The notes under the pieces: model-generated | Told to the model about the DNA's origin: nothing | The model's input: only the letters and a program-made list of their open reading frames with translations | Databases searched by the model: none | Translations under genes and position numbers: made by a program | Assembly: GCF_002237595.1 (NCBI RefSeq) | Contig: NZ_CP022529.1 | Span: forward strand, 2,170,001 to 2,234,000 | Direction of reading: 5' to 3' | DNA length: 64,000 bases | DNA from: Labrenzia sp. VG12 | GTDB lineage: Bacteria; Pseudomonadota; Alphaproteobacteria; Rhizobiales; Stappiaceae | Shown: positions 42,163 through 50,722 of the stretch, piece by piece | How the letters are laid out: every line of letters begins with the position of its first letter | Position numbering within the stretch: the first letter of the stretch is position 1

Positions 42163-43248
42163 CTAGGCTCCCTCGGGAACCCTTTGCCTGATTGCCCGGG
42201 CTGTTCTTTCTGCTGACTCAAGCGCACCTTCCAGAAAACCCCCGAAGGTCGGTGCAGTCTCGGTGGATGCGAAATGCAGCCCACCCGTGCCGAGCGTCTG
42301 CAGGCCGGCCGGCAGACCATAGTCGGGGTGGCCTCCAGCCGGAGTCATGTCCTGGGACCGCGCAATTTCCGGCACCTTTGCCCAGTCCTGCAGCACGAGA
42401 TCCAGGGGCTCGGCCATTGCGGGGCCGAAAAGGTCCACCAGCTGGGATCGCGCAAGATCCATCAACTGCGCCTCGTGTGCCGCCCGGACCTGCGCCGGAA
42501 CGCCGACAAAACCGAACAGCGCGTAGGGGCCTCCTTTCACCGGCGAAGCATCATGGATTTCCACCATCGGCCCGTGATGGCTCATGGCATCCCCCGACAT
42601 TCCCGCCATCCGCCAGTGGGGTTCGTCATAGACAGCCAGGATCTTGGCCTGCCCGGCCATCCAGGTCGGGATTGCGCGCAGGTCCGCCACCAGCCCTTCC
42701 TCAAGCGCGGGCTCAAAGGACACCGTCTCGGCGATCACCCGCGGGGGAAGCGCGAGCACAACGTCCCGTGCCTCGATCGTCCTGGGTAAACCATGTTGCA
42801 GGATTGAAGCCGTGTGACCACGCTCTCGAGGGGCCAGCGCGGTCAATCGGGTGTTTGTCCAAACGTTTTCAGGTGCCAGGACGCCGCCAAGCGCTTCGAT
42901 CAACCGGCCCATGCCCCCTTCCAGACGGTAAGAGCCCTGCATGGACGCAAAACCGCGGCCGCGCTGAACGGCACCGCTTTGGTCCTGATAAACGAGATCG
43001 CCCGTTGCAAATTGTTCGAAGACCGGGATTCCGAACCGGTCCGCCAAGGCCGCCATGCGCGGTTGACCGGGCCAGAACCAGGCCGGACCAAGGTCGAAAG
43101 CGCCGCCGGAGAGGTTCCTGGTCAGGATACGTCCCCCAAGCCAGTCCTGTGCCTCGACGACCAGGTGATCAACACCTTCGCGCGTCAGCTGATCGGCGAG
43201 CGCCAGACCGGACAGGCCCCCGCCGACAACCAGCACATCCGTTTTCAT
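42163..43248 (-). CDS. FAD-dependent amine oxidase family protein
   Basis: 361-residue flavoprotein. The dinucleotide-binding motif VLVVGGGLSGLALADQL is at residues 5-21, then VVEAQDWLGGRI (second FAD motif) and GGLHFASTETAPTFGGFLEGALESAERTA near the C-terminus, the conserved FAD-contact segment of monoamine oxidase-like enzymes. Substrate unknown. Last gene of a three-gene operon: cupin, SDR, oxidase. Its start overlaps the SDR stop by one base (TGATG). Confidence 0.9.
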   Translation of the reverse strand: MKTDVLVVGGGLSGLALADQLTREGVDHLVVEAQDWLGGRILTRNLSGGAFDLGPAWFWPGQPRMAALADRFGIPVFEQFATGDLVYQDQSGAVQRGRGFASMQGSYRLEGGMGRLIEALGGVLAPENVWTNTRLTALAPRERGHTASILQHGLPRTIEARDVVLALPPRVIAETVSFEPALEEGLVADLRAIPTWMAGQAKILAVYDEPHWRMAGMSGDAMSHHGPMVEIHDASPVKGGPYALFGFVGVPAQVRAAHEAQLMDLARSQLVDLFGPAMAEPLDLVLQDWAKVPEIARSQDMTPAGGHPDYGLPAGLQTLGTGGLHFASTETAPTFGGFLEGALESAERTARAIRQRVPEGA

Positions 43249-43925
43249 CAGAACGCCTCCCCCATCGGCCTGAGGTCAAGCTCGTGGGTCCAGGTGGAAC
43301 CGGGCTGGTCGGCGAGCGCCAGATAGGCCTTTGCAATGTCTTCCGGTTGCATCATCCGTGCGGGGTCCAATGCGTGCAGAGCGCGGCTTGCGGCCGTGTC
43401 CACGATCCCGTCCAGGATCACGTGAACCACGTGTATGCCTTTGGGCCCGTATTCGCGCGCCAAAGACTGGGTCAGGGCGCGCAGGCCGGCCTTGGCAGAG
43501 GCAAATGCGGCAAAGTTCCGGCCGCCACGCAGGCTGGCGGTGGCCCCCGAGACAATGAACGTGCCGCCGCCTGCTGCCACCATGCCCGGCAAGACGCCAC
43601 GTGCAAGATTGACTGCCGACAGGACCATCGACCGCCAGGTGGCTTCGAAGTCGGCATTGGAGGTGTTTTCAAAGTCGGAGATCACCAGCTTTGCGGTGTT
43701 GTGCACCACAAGTCTTGGCGCGCCATGTGCCCGAAGAAGCTCCGACAGCACATGCGCCGTTGCAGAGGCATCGGTCAGATCGAGTGCCTGTGTGGTTTCA
43801 ACCGTCCCGTCCGGCACGGAGCGGTTAAGACCGACCGCATGATACCCGCTGTCATTGAAGGTACGGACCAGGCACTGGCCAAGGCCGGCTCCGGCGCCGG
43901 CAACAAGAGCGAAGGGATGTGTCAT
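43248..43925 (-). CDS. Short-chain dehydrogenase/reductase
   Basis: 225-residue SDR. Glycine-rich cofactor motif VAGAGAGLGQCL near residues 8-19. The active-site region reads FIVSGATAS (Ser), with FAAFASAKAGLRALTQSLAREYG following: Lys of ASAKAGL is present but Phe occupies the usual Tyr position, so catalysis may be altered. It sits between the cupin and the amine oxidase genes and overlaps the latter. Confidence 0.87.
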   Translation of the reverse strand: MTHPFALVAGAGAGLGQCLVRTFNDSGYHAVGLNRSVPDGTVETTQALDLTDASATAHVLSELLRAHGAPRLVVHNTAKLVISDFENTSNADFEATWRSMVLSAVNLARGVLPGMVAAGGGTFIVSGATASLRGGRNFAAFASAKAGLRALTQSLAREYGPKGIHVVHVILDGIVDTAASRALHALDPARMMQPEDIAKAYLALADQPGSTWTHELDLRPMGEAF

Positions 43926-43926
43926 C

Positions 43927-44607
43927 TCAGTCTCCGATTTGCGGGGCGGTCTGCGGTTCTGCCAGGTGCCCCGATTTCACCCAAAGACGCGCCCCGGCCT
44001 CACCCGCCACAGCCTTCAGTGGGCTGCCGGGTGGCAGTCGCAGCCAGGAATTGGCCTGAAAGGTTTCACCGCCTTCCACAAAGCTGCCCTTGATCACCAG
44101 CGCTTCGAACCCGTCATGGGCCGCAATGGAGATTTCGGCCCCTGGCTCCCAGAGCTCGATACGCACCCGCTCGCGCGCATCTTCAAACAGCGGAATTTCC
44201 GAAACCCCGCCCCCCACCGGTCTGGGGGGCTCCCTGTTGGTGTCAATCGTGACCTGCTGGCGATCCTCCATGTCGAACTGCCAGAGCTTCACAAAGATCG
44301 TTGCACCCGGTGCCGAGCTTGGCGTGTGGGACGAAGTCGGCGGATTGCGCACATATGTGCCAACTGGAAAGTCGCCATGTTCGTCCTGAAAGACGCCGTC
44401 CAGCACCAGATACTCCTCACCGCCGGTATGCGTGTGCGCTGAGAACGCGCTGCCGGGCGCATACCGCACAATCGTTGTTGCCCGCGCAACCTCGCCGCCC
44501 ACACGGTCCAGCATTCTGCGGTCCACCCCTTTCATGGGCGAGGCGATCCAGGGCTCCTGATCCGCATGAACTGCGGCCCGCCGGTCGAAATTCGCATTGA
44601 GTTCCAT
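43927..44607 (-). CDS. ChrR-like double cupin protein
   Basis: 226-residue protein with two cupin folds. The first has the ChrR-type motif FSAHTHTGGEEYLVLDGVFQDE followed by YVRNPPTSSHTP, expected to bind a metal through His and Glu. It lacks the N-terminal zinc anti-sigma domain of true ChrR. A purine-rich GGGAGGGAAAGG site precedes ATG 44607, which is preferred to the longer frame. First gene of the operon; probably a metal-dependent small-molecule enzyme or sensor. Confidence 0.87.
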   Translation of the reverse strand: MELNANFDRRAAVHADQEPWIASPMKGVDRRMLDRVGGEVARATTIVRYAPGSAFSAHTHTGGEEYLVLDGVFQDEHGDFPVGTYVRNPPTSSHTPSSAPGATIFVKLWQFDMEDRQQVTIDTNREPPRPVGGGVSEIPLFEDARERVRIELWEPGAEISIAAHDGFEALVIKGSFVEGGETFQANSWLRLPPGSPLKAVAGEAGARLWVKSGHLAEPQTAPQIGD

Positions 44608-44822
44608 CTGTCTGCCTTTCCCTCCCCGCAGCCTTTTCATTGCTGCAAGGTCTCCGGTTCACTCTGTGACCTTGCTGTTGTGTTTCGCCCAGCGCCGAGC
44701 CGGTCAGGAGGGCCGTCGCCAGCCTTCCCATTGTGCATGCACCGGAGCCTGCTCCTTCACCATTTGCTCATTCACATAGGCCTCGGATCGCCCGGGACCC
44801 GTCCCATCATCAGCAAATTTTC

Positions 44823-44838
44823 TATCTATCGATAGATA
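44823..44838. promoter_or_regulatory. TetR operator-like palindrome 1
   Basis: TATCTATCGATAGATA, a perfect 16-bp palindrome, in the 296-bp divergent region between the cupin operon and the TetR gene. Very probably an operator for that TetR protein. Confidence 0.7.
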
Positions 44839-44874
44839 TTTAATTAGGAGTTGCCCCGAGACAAGTCAAGAACT

Positions 44875-44892
44875 ATCTATCACTCGATAGAT
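44875..44892. promoter_or_regulatory. TetR operator-like palindrome 2
   Basis: ATCTATC-ACTC-GATAGAT, the same half-sites as palindrome 1 but separated by four extra bases. It ends 11 bp before the TetR start codon and touches the GGAGAG ribosome binding site, so binding here would block its own expression. Confidence 0.68.
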
Positions 44893-44903
44893 CGGAGAGA
44901 GCC

Positions 44904-45464
44904 ATGTCGTTGACGATGAAGGAAAAAATACTGGCGGCCGCGGAAAAGCGTGTTCGCAAGGCAGGTTTTGCAGAAATGAGTTTCCGTGACCTGGCAAGCG
45001 ATGTCGGCATCAAGAGCGCCAGCGTGCACTATCATTTCCCGACCAAACACACGCTCGGCGAAGCTCTTGTCGACCGCTACGCAAAGAACTTTCAGGCTGC
45101 CCTGGAAGATCTCGACACCGGCACGCTCCGCGCTGCCCTGAACGGTTTTGTCGGCCTTTATGCCAATGCATTGGTGCTGACGGAAGCCATCTGTCTTTGC
45201 GCCGTCATGGGCGCCGAAGCCAATGGTTTGCCGGAAGACATAAACCGCAAGACGGCGGCGTTCTTCAAGGCCAACAGGGTCTGGCTTGAAGCCCTGCTTG
45301 AAAAACACGGCATTGATCGCGCAGGCGACAAGGCCCTCACGCTTGTTGCCGCCCTGGAAGGGGGCATGATCATCGCGTCGGCCTCCAACGACAAGACACT
45401 GTTCGATAAGGTTGCGGAGACCGCACTCCAGGCAACGATTGGAAGCCACACAAGCAAATCCTGA
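44904..45464 (+). CDS. TetR/AcrR-family transcriptional regulator
   Basis: 186-residue repressor. The N-terminal helix-turn-helix reads ILAAAEKRVRKAGFAEMSFRDLA then VGIKSASVHYHFPTKHTLGEAL, the TetR signature. The C-terminal ligand domain is all-helical with several Cys residues. Good GGAGAG site. It is divergent from the cupin-SDR-oxidase operon and likely controls both directions through the two palindromes. Confidence 0.93.
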   Translation: MSLTMKEKILAAAEKRVRKAGFAEMSFRDLASDVGIKSASVHYHFPTKHTLGEALVDRYAKNFQAALEDLDTGTLRAALNGFVGLYANALVLTEAICLCAVMGAEANGLPEDINRKTAAFFKANRVWLEALLEKHGIDRAGDKALTLVAALEGGMIIASASNDKTLFDKVAETALQATIGSHTSKS

Positions 45465-45595
45465 CCACACGTCCCCCTCATTGTGAGCGGACTGTTCTCA
45501 ACGAAACGGCAGAGTTCAGCAAATACGCAGCTGATCCCGTTCGAAACGTCCAGGACGGGAAGTCAGGTGAAAAGATCCAAAAGGCCGATGGACGC

Positions 45596-46486
45596 TTAGC
45601 TCCATTCGCTTGGAGGCGCGGTCGACTCGCGGATCACCAGGGAGCCACGGATCGCGTAGTCGGTCGTGAACCCTGTTTCGGAAAGCACCCTTTCGAGCGC
45701 GCCGGAAGCAAGGTCCTCGATCGGCTGGCGCAGCGTTGTCAGCCGTGGAACCACCAGTGACGCCATCGCGATATCGTCGAAGCCGATCACCGAAACATCC
45801 TGCGGCACATGCACGCCGAGGTCCCGGGCGCATCTCAGAACACCGATGGCCTGTTGATCACAGGAGGTCGCGATCGCGGTAATCCGTCCGCCCTTGCGCA
45901 CGGATAGCAGAATCTCTCGCCCGATCGCCTCTCCTGTCTCGGAGTCGAACGGGCCCGACTGCATGGTCAGGTCAATCGGGTCTTCGGGACGTGAAAGCGC
46001 CTCGACACGGGCCACGAAACCGTCGCGGCGCTGCCGGGCAACCTCCGTCTCGAGCGGCCCAGCAATATAAGCCATGTGCCTGTGTCCAAGACCATGCAGG
46101 TGTTCGGCCAGCATGCCCGAGCCGTGCCACTGATCTGTCGTCACCAGCGGGTAGCTGCCATAGCGCCGATCGACGGAGACGATGGGAATGTCCGAGCTGA
46201 AAGGCAGGCTGGCGTCAGAAGTCGAGACCACGATGATGCCGGAGATCGAGCGGTCATACATCGCCTTGATCTGCTTGCGCTCGATGGCCGGGTCCTCATG
46301 GGAGTTGGACAGCATCACCATGATCCCGCGCAGAGCGGCTTCCATCTCGATATGTTTTGCAAGCTGGGCGAAAAACGGATTGGTAATGTCAGGCACGATC
46401 AGGCCGACGACATCCTCGCCGAGGTTCCTGGCCGAACCGGCTTCTGGGTCTGCATCGTATTCCAGTTCATGCATAGCCTGTACCAC
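45596..46486 (-). pseudogene. LacI-family regulator lacking its DNA-binding domain
   Basis: 296 residues comprising only the LacI-type periplasmic-binding-like sensor: the hinge end (MHELEYDADPEAGSARNL), VGLIVPDITNPFFAQLAKHIEMEA, IVSVDRRYGSYPLVTTDQWHGSG and FDDIAMASLVVPRLTTLRQP, in full. The roughly 45-residue helix-turn-helix that should precede it is absent: the frame meets a stop 13 codons above the GTG at 46486. A different frame just upstream has a few residues (GQVPTDDVLV) that could be a remnant. It therefore looks 5'-truncated or frameshifted, unless the protein works without DNA binding. A long palindrome lies 56 bp upstream. Confidence 0.72.
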
Positions 46487-46541
46487 CTGCCGATGCAGCG
46501 TTCCGGAACAAGAACGTCATCTGTGGGAACCTGACCCGGTC

Positions 46542-46571
46542 TCATGCATTTGGTCGCGTTCAAATGCATGA
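46542..46571. promoter_or_regulatory. 11-bp inverted repeat upstream of the LacI-like gene
   Basis: TCATGCATTTG-GTCGCGTT-CAAATGCATGA: perfect 11-bp arms with an 8-bp spacer. It lies in the region between the LacI-like gene and the divergent DUF5996 gene. Too symmetric for chance; an operator for a LacI-type or other dimeric regulator is the simplest reading. Confidence 0.65.
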
Positions 46572-46794
46572 TGACGCTAGACACTTAACTTAAAGTGATA
46601 GGCAATCAAGATCCCGATAAGGCCGGGCTTTCAATCCTGACAATTCTGACAGGCCGCCAGGCAGCGCCGGACTGGTCCGGCTGTTGAGAGGTGCCCCGGA
46701 TCCTGCAAAAAAGGTCTTTTTCAGAAGGCCTGTTTCCTCTTGGCCGGCCCCGCCTATTTCCTTAAGTCCCGAGAAGCAAACCTCCGAGACCGCC

Positions 46795-47691
46795 ATGACG
46801 ATGCTCCCTGCCCTACCCTATGCCAACTGGTCCGACAGCAAGGACACGTTGCATCTCTTCTTGCAGATTATTGGCAAGATCCGCCTCAAGGCGCATCCCA
46901 AGATGAACCACTGGTGGCATGTCACGCTCTATCCGCATGTTCGCGGATTGACCACAGGACGGGTCCCTTACGGGAAGAGCGGCTTCGAAATTCTCTATGA
47001 CATGCTCGATCACCGCGTGTCGATCAGCCTGAACGACGGCCGACAGGCGGCTTTTGATGTGGCGGGCCTGACCGTCGCTGAATTCCACGATGCCCTGTTC
47101 AAACGTCTCGAAACACTTGGCGTGGCAGTGAAAATCGTTGGCGTGCCCTATGACAACAAGTCGAAAGTGCCTTTTGCCGAGGACACCGCACCCAGGCCCT
47201 ACGACGCGGCAGCCATTTCAGACTTCTGGCGGGCGCTCTGCTCCATTGCCGGCATCTTTGAAAACTACCGGTCCGGTTTTGTCGGCAAGCAGACACCGGT
47301 TCAGCTCTACTGGCATTCGTTCGATCTGGTCGTCACCCGGTTCTCCGGACGGGCCCACCCGCTTGAAAGCGGCACCCAGTCGGACAGGGAGGCCTATTCC
47401 CACGAGGTCATCTCGATCGGCTTCTGGCCCGGCGACGACAGCTTCCCCGAGGCCGCCTTTTACGGTTATGCCTATCCCGAACCTGATGGCCTCAACCAGG
47501 TTGCCCTGGCACCGCCAGAGGCTTTCTGGGCCGAGAAGAATGGTGGCGCACTGGCTATCCTGAAATACGAGGACGCGCGAACAAGCGACAATCCGTCCGC
47601 GAGCATCCTGGCGTTCTTGAACAGCCTCTATGACGGAGCCGCGATGAAGGCGAACTGGCCTGTGGCAGAGCTGAGACACGATCACGTTTGA
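46795..47691 (+). CDS. DUF5996 family protein
   Basis: 298-residue soluble protein of the DUF5996 family, function unknown. Recognisable stretches: TLHLFLQIIGKIRLKAHPKMNHWWHVTLYPHVRGLTT near the N-terminus, QLYWHSFDLVVTRFSGR, and EVISIGFWPGDDSFPEAAFYGYAYPEP in the C-terminal half. Many conserved Trp, His and Asp residues suggest an enzyme. ATG at 46795 fits the family's usual beginning; the ribosome binding site is weak. Confidence 0.85.
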   Translation: MTMLPALPYANWSDSKDTLHLFLQIIGKIRLKAHPKMNHWWHVTLYPHVRGLTTGRVPYGKSGFEILYDMLDHRVSISLNDGRQAAFDVAGLTVAEFHDALFKRLETLGVAVKIVGVPYDNKSKVPFAEDTAPRPYDAAAISDFWRALCSIAGIFENYRSGFVGKQTPVQLYWHSFDLVVTRFSGRAHPLESGTQSDREAYSHEVISIGFWPGDDSFPEAAFYGYAYPEPDGLNQVALAPPEAFWAEKNGGALAILKYEDARTSDNPSASILAFLNSLYDGAAMKANWPVAELRHDHV

Positions 47692-47732
47692 GAATGTCCA
47701 TTGTGCCGCTTGAAGCAACTGGATGACACGGT

Positions 47733-48050
47733 ATGTTGCACCACACCAGACAGAGAGCGACCAGTCCATTGAACACCGGCCCCATCAGCGATCACGACCT
47801 CGAAGCCATGCGGCGGCGCTGTGACGCGGCACTACCTGGACCCTGGATTTCTTTTGTTGAAGGGCGTGACCATACCAGCGGCAGTGACTTCATCAGGACC
47901 GGAGAGGGGGACACACGTGGCCCGGATCTTGAAATACCAGGTGCCACGCATGCGGATCAGGATTTCATTGCACACGCCCGCCAGGATATTCCGCGCCTTC
48001 TGGCCGAAATCGATCGTCTGAAAAACGAACTCCGGATGCTCCAACCTTGA
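47733..48050 (+). CDS. Small phage-like hypothetical protein
   Basis: 105 residues (or 93 from a TTG at 47769). The pattern DLEAMRRRCDAALPGPWISFVEGRDHT ... HADQDFIAHARQDIPRLLAEIDRLKNEL resembles a family of short proteins common in phages and mobile elements, in which a TPGPW motif is followed by a DxxFIAxARxDIPxLLxEI ending. Function unknown. The last 20 residues are likely coiled coil. It stands between DUF5996 and the convergent MCE operon. Confidence 0.65.
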   Translation: MLHHTRQRATSPLNTGPISDHDLEAMRRRCDAALPGPWISFVEGRDHTSGSDFIRTGEGDTRGPDLEIPGATHADQDFIAHARQDIPRLLAEIDRLKNELRMLQP

Positions 48051-48081
48051 TTTTAGGGCAGTCCAACCGGCACGTTTTCGC

Positions 48082-48687
48082 TCAAACGTTCCGGAGTGTC
48101 CAGGCGGCCATTTCGGCAAACACCCGGTCGGCGGAGGCGTTCATCGCTGCCACCGCCTTGTCGACCGATGTGCTACCGGAAGGGGTTTCGGCGCGAAACA
48201 CCTTGGTCGCGACCGTGCGGCCGTTGCGATCGTTGACGACACGGGCGGAGATCTCGACGAGGCCGCGGTCCGTACCATCGACCCGGAGCTCGAAGGCCCG
48301 GATTTCGGTCTGCAGCTGGTAATCGATCAGGAGACCGTCGCCGGGTACGCCGACGCCGCGCAGGCGGCCAGTGTTCTGCAGGGTTTCCACCAGCTTCAGC
48401 TGGACCACATTGGGCAGCGTGTCCGCCCAGGCGCTTTCCGGGAAATAGCTGTAGACCGGTCCCCTGTCGACAACTGCGATATAAGTGGTATCGAGCGCTT
48501 TCAGCGCACGCGGCGCGGCAACCAGCACCTGAACCCGGCTGGATCGGCCGGCAAGACCTCCGACATCGGCCGCTGCGATGCTGTAATAGGCGGAGGGCGT
48601 GTTGCTGGCACAGCCGGAGACCAGCACGCCGAACCCGAGCGCTCCGAGAACGCCCCGGCGGGTCATGTCTGTCGGTGTCTTCGTCAT
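48082..48687 (-). CDS. ABC-type transport auxiliary lipoprotein (PqiC-like) of the MCE operon
   Basis: 201-residue lipoprotein. A twin-Arg-like start (MTRRGVLGALGFGVLVSGCAS) carries a lipobox, VSGC, so Cys26 would be lipidated. The rest is the ABC_trans_aux fold (VQVLVAAPRALKALDTTYIAV, SYFPESAWADTLPNVVQLKLVETLQNTGRL). These lipoproteins sit in the outer membrane and dock MCE proteins. Last gene of the operon, 26 bp after the MCE gene. Confidence 0.9.
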   Translation of the reverse strand: MTKTPTDMTRRGVLGALGFGVLVSGCASNTPSAYYSIAAADVGGLAGRSSRVQVLVAAPRALKALDTTYIAVVDRGPVYSYFPESAWADTLPNVVQLKLVETLQNTGRLRGVGVPGDGLLIDYQLQTEIRAFELRVDGTDRGLVEISARVVNDRNGRTVATKVFRAETPSGSTSVDKAVAAMNASADRVFAEMAAWTLRNV

Positions 48688-48713
48688 GCGTCCCAGCCCT
48701 TAGCCATCGTCTT

Positions 48714-50708
48714 TTACCTGCGCCGCCCGCCTGAATAGGTCGGCACGTCCTCTCCACCGAAAATCACCCGGTTCGGACTGCGTTCGAAACTTTCAGCAGC
48801 GCGCTGGATCGAGATCAGCGTGCGGTTGACCTGCGCCAGAGCTGCCGTGAAATCGGCAGATCCTTGCGTCGCGAACTTGGAAAGTCCGCCGGCAATCGAA
48901 TCCGCCCTGCTTTCAAAGGCAACCGCGATCTTGCGGATCGCCTGGGCCGCCAGGGTCGCTTCCTTGATCAGGCCTTCGCCGTCCCCATCGACCATGGTCG
49001 AGACCTTCTCCACCAGGCTCTCGACCCTCACGGAGGTTGCATTCAGCGTCGCGGTCATCTGCTTGGCATCGGTGATGATCTGATCGACATCCGGCGTGCG
49101 CTTCTCCAGGTTTGCCGTCATCTGCTGAACATTGTCGGCCGCCTTGCGTGCGCTCTGCAGGATCGCCGGAATGCCGTCTTCCGGATTGGCAAGACCGGAG
49201 GCCGCGGTTTCGACCGAACCGACAATATTCGCGACTTTCTCCGGATCAACCGCCTTCATGAGATCATTGGCCGTTTCCAGCGTTGTCGAGAACCGTTCTG
49301 CTGCGGCCTGAACATCCGTGATCAGCGCCGCGATCCGGTCATCCTGCCCCCGTACGGTCGCGGAGACAGCTTCAAAATTCTGTACCGTCGACTTGGTGGA
49401 GGCGATGATCTCGTTGATCTGGGTCTGCTGATTGTTGAAGTTGTCGACGATGCTGGAAACGTTGTCGACAGTCTGACCAATCTGGTCCGGGTCAACACTT
49501 GCCAGGATCTCATCGACACGCAGCAGGGAGGCGTTCATGCCTTCCGTGAAGACTGAAACGTTGTTGACCACCTGATCGATTTGAAGCGGATCGATCGCAG
49601 CGGCAATTTCGACGCCCCGTGTCATGATTGTGTCGACCTTGGCCACCACATCGCGGCTGCCTTCCAGGATCTCCACGACCGTGCCTTCCCGCTGCTGCAC
49701 GACTTCGACGATCTGATTGACATTCTGCATGGTTTCGCTGGTTGCCGTGACCAGCTTGTCGATGTCGCCGGACCGTTTTTCAAGCACATCGCCCAGCGCG
49801 GCAGCCCCCGCCATGACCTTCTCGATGTCTTCCGGCTTCACAGCGTCAACAATCTTGTGCACGTTGTCGAGACCGGCATTCAGGTTCTTGGTGAAGGTCT
49901 CCAGTTCCTTGGCCGCATTCTGGGCGTCGGCCACAAGCAGATCGATATCCTTGCTGGCATTGCCGAGGCTTTGCGAGAACTTGCTCAGATCGTCAACGAT
50001 CGCCGTCACCTTGTCGGACGGAACCGCAGCCAGAAGACGTTCACCTTGATCAACCAGTTTCTCAAGGCGTCCCGACAGGCTGGAGAAGGATTCAGAGGCC
50101 TTGCCGATACTCGCCATGAAATCCTTGACGCCGTCGGAGTTGGCGGCAAGCGCGCCGGAGAAGGTTTCGACATTCTGGACGATTTCGGTGATCGCCGGCT
50201 CGTTGTCCTTCAGAAGGTCATCGATGGTCTTCATCGTCGAATCGGCGCGTTTCAGAACGTCACGCGCTCCATCGACAATGTCGTCAAAGAAGGACCGTTC
50301 GGCCTCGATGACAGGCACCTTGCCGTCCTCCCGCCCCAGAAGCAGCGGGGAATCGGATGTGCCGCCGGTCAGGTCCACATAGGCGACGCCGGTCAGGCCG
50401 GTGAAATTCAGGGTCGCCTTGGTATCTTCGCGCAGCGGTGTCGATGGCCGGATACTGACCGTGGCGACGACCTTGGTCGGGTCGCCGGGGGCAAAGTCCA
50501 GCGACTTGACGTCGCCGACCTTGATGCCGTTGAACAGCACCTGCCCCCCGACCGGCAATCCGGTCACCGGACCGGGGTAGAGGATTTTCAGTTCCACGTT
50601 CTGGCGCGACTCGGCAGAGACAGCCTTCCAGTAAACAAACCCGAACGCACCGAACAGGATGGCAACCATGAAAGCGCCGATCAGAATGTAGCTTGCCCGG
50701 GTTTCCAT
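48714..50708 (-). CDS. MCE/MlaD-domain lipid-transport protein with long coiled-coil tail
   Basis: 664-residue protein anchored by one N-terminal helix (YILIGAFMVAILFGAFGFVYW, residues 6-26). One MCE domain follows at about 38-120 (PGPVTGLPVGGQVLFNGIKVGDVKSL and LTGVAYVDLTGG). The remaining 500 residues are a helical tail with repeated heptad-like segments, as in PqiB/YebT/LetB-type bridges, ending with FERSPNRVIFGGEDVPTYSGGRRR. It binds phospholipids and spans part of the periplasm. Much longer than E. coli MlaD (about 180 residues). Confidence 0.92.
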   Translation of the reverse strand: METRASYILIGAFMVAILFGAFGFVYWKAVSAESRQNVELKILYPGPVTGLPVGGQVLFNGIKVGDVKSLDFAPGDPTKVVATVSIRPSTPLREDTKATLNFTGLTGVAYVDLTGGTSDSPLLLGREDGKVPVIEAERSFFDDIVDGARDVLKRADSTMKTIDDLLKDNEPAITEIVQNVETFSGALAANSDGVKDFMASIGKASESFSSLSGRLEKLVDQGERLLAAVPSDKVTAIVDDLSKFSQSLGNASKDIDLLVADAQNAAKELETFTKNLNAGLDNVHKIVDAVKPEDIEKVMAGAAALGDVLEKRSGDIDKLVTATSETMQNVNQIVEVVQQREGTVVEILEGSRDVVAKVDTIMTRGVEIAAAIDPLQIDQVVNNVSVFTEGMNASLLRVDEILASVDPDQIGQTVDNVSSIVDNFNNQQTQINEIIASTKSTVQNFEAVSATVRGQDDRIAALITDVQAAAERFSTTLETANDLMKAVDPEKVANIVGSVETAASGLANPEDGIPAILQSARKAADNVQQMTANLEKRTPDVDQIITDAKQMTATLNATSVRVESLVEKVSTMVDGDGEGLIKEATLAAQAIRKIAVAFESRADSIAGGLSKFATQGSADFTAALAQVNRTLISIQRAAESFERSPNRVIFGGEDVPTYSGGRRR

Positions 50709-50722
50709 TCAGTCAGTCCAAC

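Noticed and set aside
42192..44093. Plus-strand frame of 633 residues opposite the oxidase and SDR genes
   Set aside because: Arg/Pro/Gly/His-rich shadow lying over two well-supported minus-strand genes.
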